A DNA stretch of 64,000 nt from Variovorax sp. KK3 (GCF_001984055.1 NZ_LYVO01000005.1:62001-126000), one strand, 5' to 3'; positions 45,119 to 53,402 are shown, counted from the first letter of the stretch. A program made the numbers and translations. The notes: generated by a model from the letters alone, not told the origin.

Positions 45119-45847
45119 TCAGTTCGCGGTCGCTCCCGTCTCGGCCGCCTCTGGCGCGGCGGACGTCACAACAGGCGCCGCAGCCTTCATGGTCGTGCGC
45201 GGGCCGCGCGTCTTGGCTGCAGGCTGTGCCTTGACGGGTTTGGAGGCGACCTTCATGGTTGCCTTCGCAGTGACCTTGGGAGCCTTCGCAACCTTGGCGG
45301 CAGCAGTCACCTTCCTTGCCGACGGAGCCTTCTTCGCGGCCTTTTCGGCCTTTGCTTCAGGGGCTGCAACTTCAGCCGCTGTGGCAGCCACCTTCTTGGC
45401 GCGATTCGTCTTCACCGGAACAGCAACCGTGCGGGTCTTGCGGGCGGCCCTTTTCGCCACTGGAGCGATGGGCGCGACTCCTTCTTCGACCGAAGGTGCC
45501 GCCACGACGCCAGATTGGTCGATGAGAAACCTGTCACGGTTGCGAGCCGAGGCAATCCACGCGGGAGGTTTGCCGAAGCCCGTCCAGGTCTTGCCCGTCT
45601 TGGGGTCACGGTACTTGGGAACGCCTGCGCCCTTGCGCACTGCTTTGCCGCCACCCAGGGCCTTCCCGGCGGCTGCTTTCAGTACTTTGGCGCCACGGCC
45701 AAAGAGGTGTTCAACAGTCAGGCCAAACGTCGCAATCGACTCCCTGATTTGGGCAACCACTTTTTTTGTCTCAGCTTCACGGAGCGCGGCCGCTTCCTTT
45801 TCGAGTTTGGCGATGGCGGATTTGATCTGCGCGTAGGTCTTCGTCAT
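45119..45847 (-). CDS. H-NS family protein with histone H1-like tail
   Basis: A 242-residue nucleoid protein. Residues 1-60 are the H-NS oligomerisation helix region (TKTYAQIKSAIAKLEKEAAA, IATFGLTVEHLFG), residues about 78-105 the DNA-binding motif (DPKTGKTWTGFGKPPAWI), and the last 120 residues a Lys/Ala/Pro-rich tail like histone H1 (KAEKAAKKAPSARKV). Such long-tailed H-NS proteins are known in Bordetella and Burkholderia relatives and compact DNA strongly. The start is an ATG at 45847. It is complete and likely active. Confidence 0.87.
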   Translation of the reverse strand: MTKTYAQIKSAIAKLEKEAAALREAETKKVVAQIRESIATFGLTVEHLFGRGAKVLKAAAGKALGGGKAVRKGAGVPKYRDPKTGKTWTGFGKPPAWIASARNRDRFLIDQSGVVAAPSVEEGVAPIAPVAKRAARKTRTVAVPVKTNRAKKVAATAAEVAAPEAKAEKAAKKAPSARKVTAAAKVAKAPKVTAKATMKVASKPVKAQPAAKTRGPRTTMKAAAPVVTSAAPEAAETGATAN

Positions 45848-46189
45848 TGAGTCTGAAACCTTTGAAGTTAAGAGAGTTGGTCGCTTGAAGTGATGAACGT
45901 TGGCGACAAAGACGTCCGATTTTGAATCAACGGAAAGATTTGAGTCTCTTCAAACGCACGCCGGCCCGGATTCTCTCACGGCTATGGGCTATGACGCCTT
46001 CCCCTTGTCCGGCCAGTCTTGCTCCGGTAAGCTGACGTCCAGCTTCTTTTTTCGGACTTAGCCCGCTCGCTCAGCGCAACTAGCCGCGTCGAGTTGTCGG
46101 CCAGCACGGCCAGCGCGTCTTCCTGGGAAACGGACCAAGCCCGTCCCAAAAGCCTCGCGGTCTCGTCTGCACTCCATGGCAGTACTGGC
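45848..46189. other. Intergenic stretch
   Basis: Holds the promoter of the long H-NS gene. A minus-strand frame at 45982-46230 (DETARLLGRAWSVSQEDALA) looks protein-like and overlaps the truncated H-NS gene, but no start signal or family can be given. Confidence 0.3.
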
Positions 46190-46459
46190 TTATCGCTCAC
46201 CTTGGCAAAAGGGCCGTCGCTCTCGGGCACGACTCGGCTGCGAAGCAGTTTCGCCGGAATGGACCGCCCGTTGGAAGAGCAAATGCCGCAGGGCCCATGC
46301 TGCGAACCCGAGCTGCTCAGCCGTCAAGCCATAGTGTTCGATAGCAATTTTGATTCGAGCCATCACGCCGCCGGTTTCCTTGTGGCGAAGCCCATCGGCC
46401 TCCTTCTGAAGCTTTGCGATCTGTTGCTGGATCTGGGAATGGGTCTGAGTGATAGTCAT
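46190..46459 (-). pseudogene. H-NS family protein, C-terminus lost
   Basis: 89 codons. The first 50 are an H-NS N-terminus (TITQTHSQIQQQIAKLQKEA, VMARIKIAIEHYGLTAEQLG), close to that of the Dam-fused H-NS. After AEQLGF the sequence does not continue into the DNA-binding motif and stops. A protein with only the oligomerisation part could act as a dominant-negative partner of other H-NS proteins, but decay by deletion is the simpler reading. Confidence 0.68.
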
Positions 46460-46636
46460 AGTCTGCAAAGACGTTGGGGATTTGCTATTGTGGGCACTGT
46501 ATGGAGTAGAGCTAGGCATAACTCGCGAAAAGGCGAACCAAGCTGCGAAGGCTATGGGTTGAGGGCATTTGATAGGGCGGGCCGGGCCGACGGGTTCCAA
46601 GGCCGACGGTTCCAAGGAGAAAAACGAAGGAGCTAC

Positions 46637-46873
46637 ATGTCCAGTTCGATCCCGACCACCTCAGCAGCACGGTTCTCAACGGCCTTCTCCTTGATGCCCA
46701 ACCTGGTGGCTTGGTTCCTTGGGGCTGGCGCCTCGGTCGCGTCAGGAACTCTCACTGGCGAGGCGTTGATTCGGTACCGCGAGAACAACCTCTCCAAGCG
46801 CGAAATCGACACCGGCGACCAAATCTGGATTGACCGGATCGACGCCTTCTCAACCGAGGCCGCTTATGACTGA
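46637..46873 (+). pseudogene. SIR2-family N-terminal fragment
   Basis: 78 codons starting MSSSIPTTSAARFSTAF, then NLVAWFLGAGASVASGTLTG, the NAD-binding entry of SIR2-like domains found in many anti-phage NADases. The sequence then departs from the family and stops at 46873, leaving out the catalytic His and the rest (usually more than 200 residues). It is a remnant of a defence-type gene. Its stop overlaps the next small gene by 8 nt. Confidence 0.6.
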
Positions 46874-47099
46874 CTCTCCGCCGTACGTCGAAGTCAAATG
46901 CCCGAGGTGCTCGTGGGTATATGCATCCGTACCGCTGAGCACCATCTTGTCCGATGTTGCCTCACCGGAGGAGCTTGCCCGGTACTTTCGCTGCTTCCGC
47001 TGCGGCAGCCCCACCAAGGCCTTCGTGCCAGCTCAGGCGGACGATGCTCCGGTTGGCTGCACGCTTCAGCTTGTAGTGGTCGGGGAAGAACCTCGGTAG
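46866..47099 (+). CDS. Small protein with two CxxC pairs
   Basis: A 77-residue protein starting MTDSPPYVEVKCPRC. Two knuckles, CPRCSWVYA and CFRCGSPTKAF, can hold one zinc ion. The middle is helical (LSTILSDVASPEELARYF). This kind of small zinc-ribbon protein is often encoded in mobile regions and may bind nucleic acid or a partner protein. The function is unknown. Confidence 0.55.
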   Translation: MTDSPPYVEVKCPRCSWVYASVPLSTILSDVASPEELARYFRCFRCGSPTKAFVPAQADDAPVGCTLQLVVVGEEPR

Positions 47100-47243
47100 A
47101 GGCCCGTGGCATGCGGTGATGTCGGGTTCAGTGATGGCCATCTTGCAGCGCTTTACGATGGCAAGGGTCCAAAGTGGACGATGTCACGAGAACTGTAAAC
47201 GGCCAGTCTCCCCACCTTGAGATCAGAGGCCAAGCCGGAGACC

Positions 47244-47657
47244 ATGCTGTCCACCGAAGTTAGCTGGACATCTATGGGCGTCAATCCGAAGCAACTCCGC
47301 CGGCACAGCGCGGCATTCAAGGCGCAGGTTCTGGCCGCCTGCGCCGAACCCCGCGCTTCCGTCGTGGCGGTCGCGCTGTCGTTTGGGCTGAACGACAAGA
47401 GCGCTGTCGCTGAGGAGGCGCGGCGTCGCATCGCGGAGATCTACCGCCTCGAGCGAGAGCTGTCGGCGCTGACGAGCGATGAGCGGCTGTCGAGAAGATG
47501 CAGCCATGCGAAGCCACTGTGGGCGGACCTGCATGCATGGCGGCAACTGGAACGAAGCCGAGTGCCCGACGGCAGCTCGACCGCCAAGGCCTTGAACTAC
47601 AGCCTCAACCACTGGGAGGCGTTGACGCACAGCCGCGCTGATCGTGGCTTGGATTGA
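47244..47657 (+). pseudogene. IS66 deletion derivative: tnpA joined to tnpC
   Basis: A 137-codon frame in which the N-terminus is IS66 OrfA (KQLRRHSAAFKAQVLAACAE, SVVAVALSFGLND) and the rest is the C-terminal part of IS66 OrfC (ARRRIAEIYRLERELSAL, SRVPDGSSTAKALNYSLNHW). About 2 kb of the element between the two points, including tnpB and the catalytic core, has been deleted with the frame kept. Upstream, GTAAACGGCCAGTCTCCCC near 47195 may be the left end. Confidence 0.68.
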
Positions 47658-47843
47658 ACTGCGAGCATTTCGTGCGCACGGCAGACGACGTAGCAGTCGA
47701 GGGTCCGCAGTTGGCACGGGCTTTTTTCCTCGGTCTTGCAGTGGCCCTAGCTTCCTGACAGCCCCAAAGTAGCGTGAAGCGCCCGCGACGGCTGCGGGAC
47801 CCGGCCAGCGCCCGGGTCGGCTCGATCGCCGACAACGGAGAAA

Positions 47844-48734
47844 CTAGCGAGCAGTGACCTTCTCGTAGACTCTCACAAAGTCTGTTGAATCGCTTCGCTT
47901 CCGAAACCAAGAACCACCTTCGAAGCTGACTTTATGGGTGGTTTTACCAATGAGTCTGTCATACTCGATTTCGTTTGATTCAAAAAAGTAGTTGCCCGCG
48001 TCTTGGCAAAGGTATGTGAGCTCAGTTTCCCAGCGGTTGGTGCCAACATCGAATATTTGCCAGCTAGAATTTAAGCGTTGTTTTAGCTGTTTTGTGGCAA
48101 ACTGAGTTTTCGCCTCAAATTCAGAGGCTACAACCTTGACCGGAAACAGGCAGTCGCTCAATACGAAAGACCTAGTTTCAAGGCCAACGTCGACCGCGTA
48201 GATCTGTCGAGCCTCCAAAAATCTTCCGGCGGACGTTCGCGTCATGAAAGTCTGACGCTGAACCTTTCCTCCAACGGCGATGTAGCCACTTAGAGTTCGA
48301 AGCTGAAGTGGAACCGCGTCTAGAAAGTCGTATAGCTGATCAAATGCGAAGCTGGCGACAAATTTCCAGAGCTCCGCCTGGGGTCCGATAAATTCAATTT
48401 TATCCAGAATCGTAGCGGTAAAAACCCTGAGTCCATACGGTACAGTAGCGTCGCCGTATTCGACTAAGAGATTTCTCAGCTGCAACGAATTCGAAGTCTC
48501 AAGAACAATTTCCGCCTGCAAATAAAGACTACCGTCCCCGTTTTCGATGCTCGATGCCGGTAGCAACGCGACATAGCAACCAGCCGGGGAGGCTGCCTCC
48601 ACTGCCAGAGGCGTGTCAAGGATGCGAGAAACAGCCTCGTTAAGACTCATGAGCCCTGAACAATGAGACCCCACCTGCGCGAACCAGTCTTCGTTCATGA
48701 TTTTGCAAATTGCATTTAAAAAATATTGCGACAA
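47844..48734 (-). CDS. Unknown protein, third gene of AT-rich operon
   Basis: A 296-residue soluble protein, last gene of a three-gene operon. It has mixed alpha/beta sequence without signal peptide or membrane helix; SSGL-like catalytic motifs are not apparent. The C-terminus is beta-rich (TTHKVSFEGGSWFRKRSDST). The start could be a TTG at 48734, 2 nt behind the previous gene, or the ATG at 48698. Low GC compared with the surroundings points to a separate origin. Immunity, effector or defence roles are all open. Confidence 0.6.
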   Translation of the reverse strand: MSQYFLNAICKIMNEDWFAQVGSHCSGLMSLNEAVSRILDTPLAVEAASPAGCYVALLPASSIENGDGSLYLQAEIVLETSNSLQLRNLLVEYGDATVPYGLRVFTATILDKIEFIGPQAELWKFVASFAFDQLYDFLDAVPLQLRTLSGYIAVGGKVQRQTFMTRTSAGRFLEARQIYAVDVGLETRSFVLSDCLFPVKVVASEFEAKTQFATKQLKQRLNSSWQIFDVGTNRWETELTYLCQDAGNYFFESNEIEYDRLIGKTTHKVSFEGGSWFRKRSDSTDFVRVYEKVTAR

Positions 48735-48736
48735 AT

Positions 48737-48943
48737 CTAAGGAGGGGGAACTTCTGTCAAGGCACCATCTTGATAGTAAGCCTGAACTCCGTCTCTATAA
48801 ACAACAATTACATCTTTTCCGGGATCTCCGAGTCTGTTTTCTCCGTGTCCAAGAGTTCCGCGTTCAACGGGCTCATCAGGGTATCCAGGCTCATATCGCT
48901 CATAATCCGTTGGGCCATATTGATTCTCGAGAATAACGGTCAC
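48737..48943 (-). CDS. Unknown small protein, second gene of AT-rich operon
   Basis: A 68-residue protein beginning at a GTG (VTVILENQYGPTDYERYEPG) with AAAGGAG 8 nt ahead and a 4-nt overlap (GTGA) with the stop of the upstream gene. It is acidic, rich in Tyr, Gly and Pro, and ends YYQDGALTEVPPP. No family recognised. Such short acidic proteins can be structural linkers or regulators within small operons. Confidence 0.6.
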   Translation of the reverse strand: MTVILENQYGPTDYERYEPGYPDEPVERGTLGHGENRLGDPGKDVIVVYRDGVQAYYQDGALTEVPPP

Positions 48944-49587
48944 GTCGAATCTCCTTTCAAAAAAACTGGCAGCACTTTCATTGCGGCAATCCTGAATGGC
49001 TTTGAAACCGGGGAATCCCAAAAACTAGCGGCCTCTGGGGCTCTTGTTTCATCTGTTTTTATATAAACGACTGCTTCGTCAGCCGCTGCATCAAAATTTG
49101 ACTTGTTTATCTCAATAACCGACTTGAGCCCGGGTTCGAGTCGAGGCAGGGTCATTGAGCTTCCGCCAGACGCGCCAGTCCATATTGCGCAAGCCTCAAG
49201 GCAAGCCAAAAACTCTAAGGCGCAAGTCGCCGGTTTAGTTTTCGCAAAAAAAGCTCTGACTCTGAAGGATGTCTTGGCTTTTGAGAGGTGCCCCACAATC
49301 AACACAGGATTGCGTGAAGAGAGAACACCCATTTCCATGCAATCTGGTCTGCTCGCGCGCAGGGATTCGATGGCATCCTTTTCGCGTAAATCACCTGCAT
49401 ATGAGTCGAACTCGGAGCCGAGCAGGGTCCACAAGGTTTCGTATCGGTTTTTGTCCGATAGCTGAAAAAGACCCAATATTTCAGGGGTTGTGGCAGGCAG
49501 TCGCTGGTTGGTCAACTCAAGGCAGACTCTGCGCCTCTCCCAATACCGCGGCTCAAGCTGAGCGCGTGCCTTAGGAACTTTCTTCAC
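48940..49587 (-). CDS. Unknown protein, first gene of AT-rich operon
   Basis: A 215-residue protein with GGAGGAG 5 nt ahead of a GTG start and a clear promoter just upstream. It begins KKVPKARAQLEPRYWERRRV and contains a central strand-helix pattern (VLIVGHLSKAKTSFRVRAFF). No domain recognised and no export signal. Coupled by a 4-nt overlap to the next gene. Composition is AT-rich, unlike the neighbours. Confidence 0.62.
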   Translation of the reverse strand: MKKVPKARAQLEPRYWERRRVCLELTNQRLPATTPEILGLFQLSDKNRYETLWTLLGSEFDSYAGDLREKDAIESLRASRPDCMEMGVLSSRNPVLIVGHLSKAKTSFRVRAFFAKTKPATCALEFLACLEACAIWTGASGGSSMTLPRLEPGLKSVIEINKSNFDAAADEAVVYIKTDETRAPEAASFWDSPVSKPFRIAAMKVLPVFLKGDST

Positions 49588-49614
49588 CGATCTCCTCCAT
49601 CCGTTTTTAGTTGT

Positions 49615-49642
49615 AATGTATTACCAATCGCCCGCAAGTCAA
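49615..49642 (-). promoter_or_regulatory. Sigma-70 promoter of the AT-rich operon
   Basis: On the minus strand TTGACT (49637-49642), 16 nt, then TACATT (49615-49620). Transcription would begin about 20 nt ahead of the GTG at 49587. This is one of the best consensus-like promoters in the window. Confidence 0.6.
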
Positions 49643-49731
49643 TGCCCTCCCGACGGCCGATGGGCAACCGTGCTGCATGAGCCACACATGCGGTCGCGAG
49701 GGCAAGCAAGGAGATCAGCGATACCGATCAG

Positions 49732-50010
49732 GTGGCGTTCGCGGTGCACGTGTCGGAAAAGCTTCGCGGCGACGACGTGGTCATGGCACAGATTCAGAGC
49801 AACCCGAAGGACCGTGCCATGAAAGCAAACCTGCCGGGGGCCGCCATGGATGCGATCGTCTCGGCGATGAACATGCACAAAGACCTCGCGACGAAGCTGC
49901 TGAGCGACCAGGGGACCCGGACGGTGTTCCTCGACGTGGTCTACGAGATGCTGAAGCGACAGGACTCGGCAGGGATGTTCAATACAGAAGCGGGAGTAAA
50001 TTCGCGATGA
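49732..50010 (+). pseudogene. hsdR: C-terminal fragment of type I restriction subunit HsdR
   Basis: 92 codons (open a little further upstream) that match the C-terminal helical end of HsdR: DDVVMAQIQSNPKDRAMKAN, AAMDAIVSAMNMHKDLATKL, LSDQGTRTVFLDVVYEMLKR. The nuclease, motor and most of the helical domain are missing. No hsdM or hsdS is seen. This is a relic of a lost type I restriction system. Confidence 0.65.
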
Positions 50011-50152
50011 CTGCCGGTCGCAAGCTCTGGGCTGGCGATCTCGAGCCTTGCGCCGGTTGCGACTGAGCAAACGTCCCGCGCCGGCTATCGCAAGCACGAT
50101 GCGACGCGGAAGTTTCCCTGCCAAACGCTGTGCCGATCGACGCAACTAGGTC

Positions 50153-50602
50153 TCAGCGTAAGGGGACCGGCGTGGCCATGCGTACGAGCGCGGCAATCAG
50201 GTCATCGCCCTCCCCCTTTGGCAGCGAGAAGAGGAACTTGGGCCGCCTCTGCGTTACGTAAACATTTTCGATGTCGCGAACGTCGAGAATCCAGTCGTCA
50301 AACTTGGCCTTGAAACGGGCGCGAACGGTTGCTAGTTCAGCGCCGGCCAGTTGAGCGGCCTCGGCCTCATCTAGGGCAACAAAAATCGCGATGCTGAAGA
50401 GGGCGCCATCGCGGTCGCCCAGCACCACTTTCGGCAGAGGATGCCTCTCCATCCTCATTCCGGGGAAGAGCTTGGCCGTGCGGGTTTCGAAATCCAGCTC
50501 GAACTTGCCGCCCACGCTGAGCATCTTGCCCCATTGGGCATCGTTCAGGGCATCGAAGGCGCTGGTCAGCATTTCTGCAAGTTGGTTATCGTGAAAAATC
50601 AT
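50153..50602 (-). CDS. Unknown small protein, family member 2
   Basis: A 149-residue protein related to the products at 9570 and 50747. It begins IFHDNQLAEMLTSAFDALND, then GGKFELDFETRTAKLFPGMR and MERHPLPKVVLGD, and has an acidic helical second half ending with LFSLPKGEGDDLIAALVRM. Of the three it is closest to the 9.6-kb member, and both share the conserved upstream block. Tandem placement with member 3 suggests local duplication. Function unknown. Confidence 0.65.
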   Translation of the reverse strand: MIFHDNQLAEMLTSAFDALNDAQWGKMLSVGGKFELDFETRTAKLFPGMRMERHPLPKVVLGDRDGALFSIAIFVALDEAEAAQLAGAELATVRARFKAKFDDWILDVRDIENVYVTQRRPKFLFSLPKGEGDDLIAALVRMATPVPLR

Positions 50603-50633
50603 GGTCTATTCCTTGGTGAATTTGATCGCTCCC

Positions 50634-50693
50634 TCGCCCCGAAGCAGAGCGTCGCCGAAGCGGCCATCAGTTGGTGTAGTGCTACGCGGGCCT
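50634..50693 (-). promoter_or_regulatory. Conserved leader of the small-protein family, copy B
   Basis: Matches 10041-10100 at 47 of 60 ungapped positions by eye and starts 32 nt ahead of the family start codon (31 nt in the other copy). TCGCCCCGA, GAAGCGGCCATCA and TGTAGTGCT are kept. A weaker form (GTTGGTGTGCTCCCGGGCC) occurs ahead of member 3 near 51187. Confidence 0.55.
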
Positions 50694-50746
50694 CATGCCT
50701 TGCAGGCGAGGTTCTGCGGTGTAGAGGCCGGAGAAGCGCGATTGAG

Positions 50747-51172
50747 TTACGCTGGTTCGGTGTGCAGGGCCTGCGAATTCAGCTCGCGAAGCGCGCCCAC
50801 TTCAATCTCACGAAGGCGTCGAATCCAGAGTGCAATGCTCATTGCATACTGGCCGCGCACCCATTCAAACATGGCTTTCCAGCCCTTAGCCGAAAGCGAT
50901 TGGCCCTTAAGCTCCTCCGCATGGGGGAATGGCGGCAGCCACATTGCAAGGCCGGAAATCTGATAAATGGGTGCGGTAGGGTCGAGCACCACTGTGGGAT
51001 GGGGATGTACTTCCATGCGCATCCCGGGCCAGAGCATCGCTCGGCCAGTCTCACAGTCGAGATGGAGCTTCCCTCCTTTCATGCACAACTCGCCCATCTT
51101 CTTAGAGGTAAGCTTCGATAGCGCGACTGAGATGGCGGCGGACAGTTCTTGGTCATTCATCTTCATAGTCAA
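50747..51172 (-). CDS. Unknown small protein, family member 3
   Basis: A 141-residue member of the same family: NDQELSAAISVALSKLTSKK, GGKLHLDCETGRAMLWPGMR, MEVHPHPTVVLD. The second half is more divergent and ends LRELNSQALHTEP. An alternative ATG four residues later is possible. It is 144 bp upstream of member 2 in the same direction. Function unknown. Confidence 0.63.
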   Translation of the reverse strand: MTMKMNDQELSAAISVALSKLTSKKMGELCMKGGKLHLDCETGRAMLWPGMRMEVHPHPTVVLDPTAPIYQISGLAMWLPPFPHAEELKGQSLSAKGWKAMFEWVRGQYAMSIALWIRRLREIEVGALRELNSQALHTEPA

Positions 51173-51416
51173 ATCCTTTGCGTTAGTTGGTGTGCTCCCG
51201 GGCCGAGCGATGCAAGAGCTCGCCCGAAGAACGAATGCACTCGACCGAACCAGAACGGAATACCCAAGCTGGTCGACCTAGTGAGATCAAGTTTTTTAAA
51301 GAGGAGGCTCTCGCTGCGGAGGTGAGCGAAAGCAAAGCAGTGCGGCGTGACCTGCGCGCAGGACAACAGCGGCCTCAGGCAACGCCGAGGCAAAAAATAC
51401 AGTCGATTGAATTTTG

Positions 51417-51521
51417 AAAGAGCATCACCGGCGTGCAGATGCACGCGCAGGATCAACGGCGTTGCGCCGGGATCAGATCAGTGATGCTCTTTGACAGGTA
51501 CCGGCGTGGTGTCAGTACCTG
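51417..51521. ncRNA. Candidate structured RNA or DNA element
   Basis: A perfect 12-bp inverted repeat, AAAGAGCATCAC (51417-51428) with GTGATGCTCTTT (51481-51492), encloses two further hairpins: GCGTGC-AGAT-GCACGC (51431-51446) and GATC-aa-CGGCG-ttg-CGCCG-g-GATC (51451-51474). Together this makes a three-way junction. A third hairpin, CAGGTAC/GTACCTG (51495-51521), follows directly. Strand and function are unknown. Confidence 0.45.
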
Positions 51522-51662
51522 GAGGGGGCGAGATTTTGCGCCTCCGAGAGGCTCAAAGTAAAATGCTGTGAGCGAACGTATTCTAGGGTAACTTTGCGTT
51601 TCGGTCAACGCCTTTTTAAAGATGCCGACAGAACGCAGAGGGTTCAAGCTGGAGGCCGATAT

Positions 51663-51717
51663 CTGCTGCACTTAAGGGTAGCAAAATCGTCTTACTTGCT
51701 TCCCTTCAGTGCAGCAG
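51663..51717. repeat. Long hairpin with 22-bp arms
   Basis: CTGCTGCACTTAAGGGTAGC (first 20 bases of the left arm, 51663-51684) pairs with the right arm 51696-51717, 20 of 22 positions complementary, with an 11-nt loop. It is not followed by a T-run on either strand, so a simple terminator is unlikely. Confidence 0.6.
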
Positions 51718-52274
51718 TGCGGTTGCCGAAGCCGTGAAAGACTGGTCCGAAGTCACTCTCGGTACGGCCGAGAGCTTTAGTGACGACCAGCACTTCTCGG
51801 TGTTTGAAGCGCCCTCTGTAGAGCGGCGTTGGCCCTTTCCCCTGCCCTCCAACAGCGCCCGTCGTCGGGCAGGTTTGCAGCGGTAGCAGTCCTTCATCAC
51901 CCCCCTCGCCAACGACCGCTTGACGGTGGATCACCGGCATCGCCAGGCTGTCAAGCGCTGACCGTCCGGGATGCCGTGGCTCCGATCGCCCCCAGCTGCG
52001 CTTCCGGTGGTGAAGCGCTCAACTTATCCGTAGGAGCTCACGCCTCAAAAAGCGAACGCCTTCGACTACCGACCTCACGCCTCAGCCGCCCCTCCGGTTG
52101 CCCAGTTGACTGCTGGCGGCACTGCGAAGCTTCCTGCGAAGCGATGTTCCGTCCTTCACGTCGCCTGCCGCTGTCTAGAACTACTCGGTCCAAGGCGTTG
52201 ATTTCGCTAGCGAGTGCCTAAATTGGAGGACTTTGCACCCACCACTGTTACAGTTCGCGACAGGAGGCGCCTAG

Positions 52275-53402
52275 ATGCCCAAGGCAGTAACAACCGCACT
52301 CGAGGAATTTGAGGTCATTGAAGGTGATGACGCCTTGCATGACTTCGGCGGCTCGCATGGTGGCAAGGGACACGACTTCGCGAGCTTCTGGGTCATCCAG
52401 CGGGTCACCGAACTCGAACAGGCCAAGCCCAGCGACTACCTTTTTGTCTGCGAGTACATGCAGGACGTCGCAGAGTTCGACTCCAGTACTGCTCCAACGC
52501 GCGTTCAGCTCTATCAGCTGAAGAAAAAGGAAGACGGCTACTGGACGCCGCTAACCCTGACGGGACAGTCCGGCAAAAGCAAGACGCCCAATCCGGACAA
52601 GCCCATTTGGAAGCTTCTTCGCCACGTTCGGACTGTGACGCTTGCCAAGGCGACGGGCGCGTTTGTCACCAACGGCAAGTTCAAAGTCGAGCTGGCCTCA
52701 GGTCAAAGCTCAGTCAATGACACCCGCATCGGGCTGGACAGGCTAGACGCCGCACACGCGTCGAAACTGAAAGCTGCGATTGCTGCCGTCGAGGGCATCG
52801 ACCCCGCCGACGTCGACCTGAGCTCAGTGGAGCTTCGAAGCGAAGCCATTGCCATCAATGACCTGCAGCGACACGCCAACGGCGTGATGCTGGAGTTCCT
52901 GAGCACGGTGGCGCCCGAGCATGCTGGTCAGGCTGCCTCGCTCGTCGACACGCTCTACATTGAACTAAAGAAGACGGCCCGGAGAACTGAGAAGTGCAGC
53001 AGTTGGGACGAACTCGTCAGTCGCCGAGGCTTCACTCGGGGCAAGTTTCAGAAGGCCGTAGAAGACCTCAAGACCATTCCGGACCGGACCGCTGCCCGGA
53101 CCGCCCTTTTTGACGACATATCCAAAAGCTGGCGGAACTTGGACCGGGCCCGTGTGCTGGCAGCCCTGACGCGCTGCGCCCGAGAAAAGGTGCTCGTCGG
53201 TGAGGCAAGTCGCTGGAACTCAAAGGACATGCTGCGCCACATGTTCGAAGTCGCTGACGAGGAGCAGTGGCCAGACCAGCAGCGGTTTGAGACCGCCTGC
53301 GTGCTCCTCACCGATGAACGAAACGACTTATCTCGCGACGAGATAAGAGCGCTTTCTATATTCGAGATGACCGAATGGGACCTAAGCCAAATCCCCGCCT
53401 AG
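52275..53402 (+). CDS. DUF4297-like (Cap4/LmuA-type) DNA endonuclease
   Basis: A 375-residue protein and first gene of the putative defence operon, with AGGAGG 7 nt ahead. The N-terminal 140 residues look like the PD-(D/E)xK nuclease of DUF4297: FWVIQRVTELEQ, FVCEYMQDVAEFDSS (acidic metal residues) and VQLYQLKKKEDG, where Q-x-K is the family ending of the active site. The C-terminal part is helical and probably contacts a partner. In Lamassu systems such a nuclease (LmuA) is held in check by an SMC-like protein, and the next gene 27 nt downstream is exactly that. Likely cytoplasmic DNA cleavage on phage sensing (inference). Confidence 0.72.
   Translation: MPKAVTTALEEFEVIEGDDALHDFGGSHGGKGHDFASFWVIQRVTELEQAKPSDYLFVCEYMQDVAEFDSSTAPTRVQLYQLKKKEDGYWTPLTLTGQSGKSKTPNPDKPIWKLLRHVRTVTLAKATGAFVTNGKFKVELASGQSSVNDTRIGLDRLDAAHASKLKAAIAAVEGIDPADVDLSSVELRSEAIAINDLQRHANGVMLEFLSTVAPEHAGQAASLVDTLYIELKKTARRTEKCSSWDELVSRRGFTRGKFQKAVEDLKTIPDRTAARTALFDDISKSWRNLDRARVLAALTRCAREKVLVGEASRWNSKDMLRHMFEVADEEQWPDQQRFETACVLLTDERNDLSRDEIRALSIFEMTEWDLSQIPA

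Larger units (their letters stand above)
51173..52274. other. 1.1-kb non-coding stretch ahead of the defence operon
   Basis: No gene is well supported; a minus-strand frame at 51692-51940 (LYRGRFKHREVLVVTKALGR) is protein-like but has no family. Two strongly folded segments are listed separately. AGGAGG 7 nt ahead of 52275 belongs to the first defence gene; no good sigma-70 promoter is obvious. Confidence 0.45.

Noticed and set aside
46190..46459. Truncated H-NS as a deliberate dominant-negative protein
   Set aside because: The sequence after residue 50 is unlike any conserved tail, so decay is the simpler explanation; kept as pseudogene.
51692..51940. 82-codon minus-strand gene upstream of the defence operon
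   Set aside because: Protein-like composition but no ribosome-binding site or family; its end lies in the long hairpin, so not listed as a gene.
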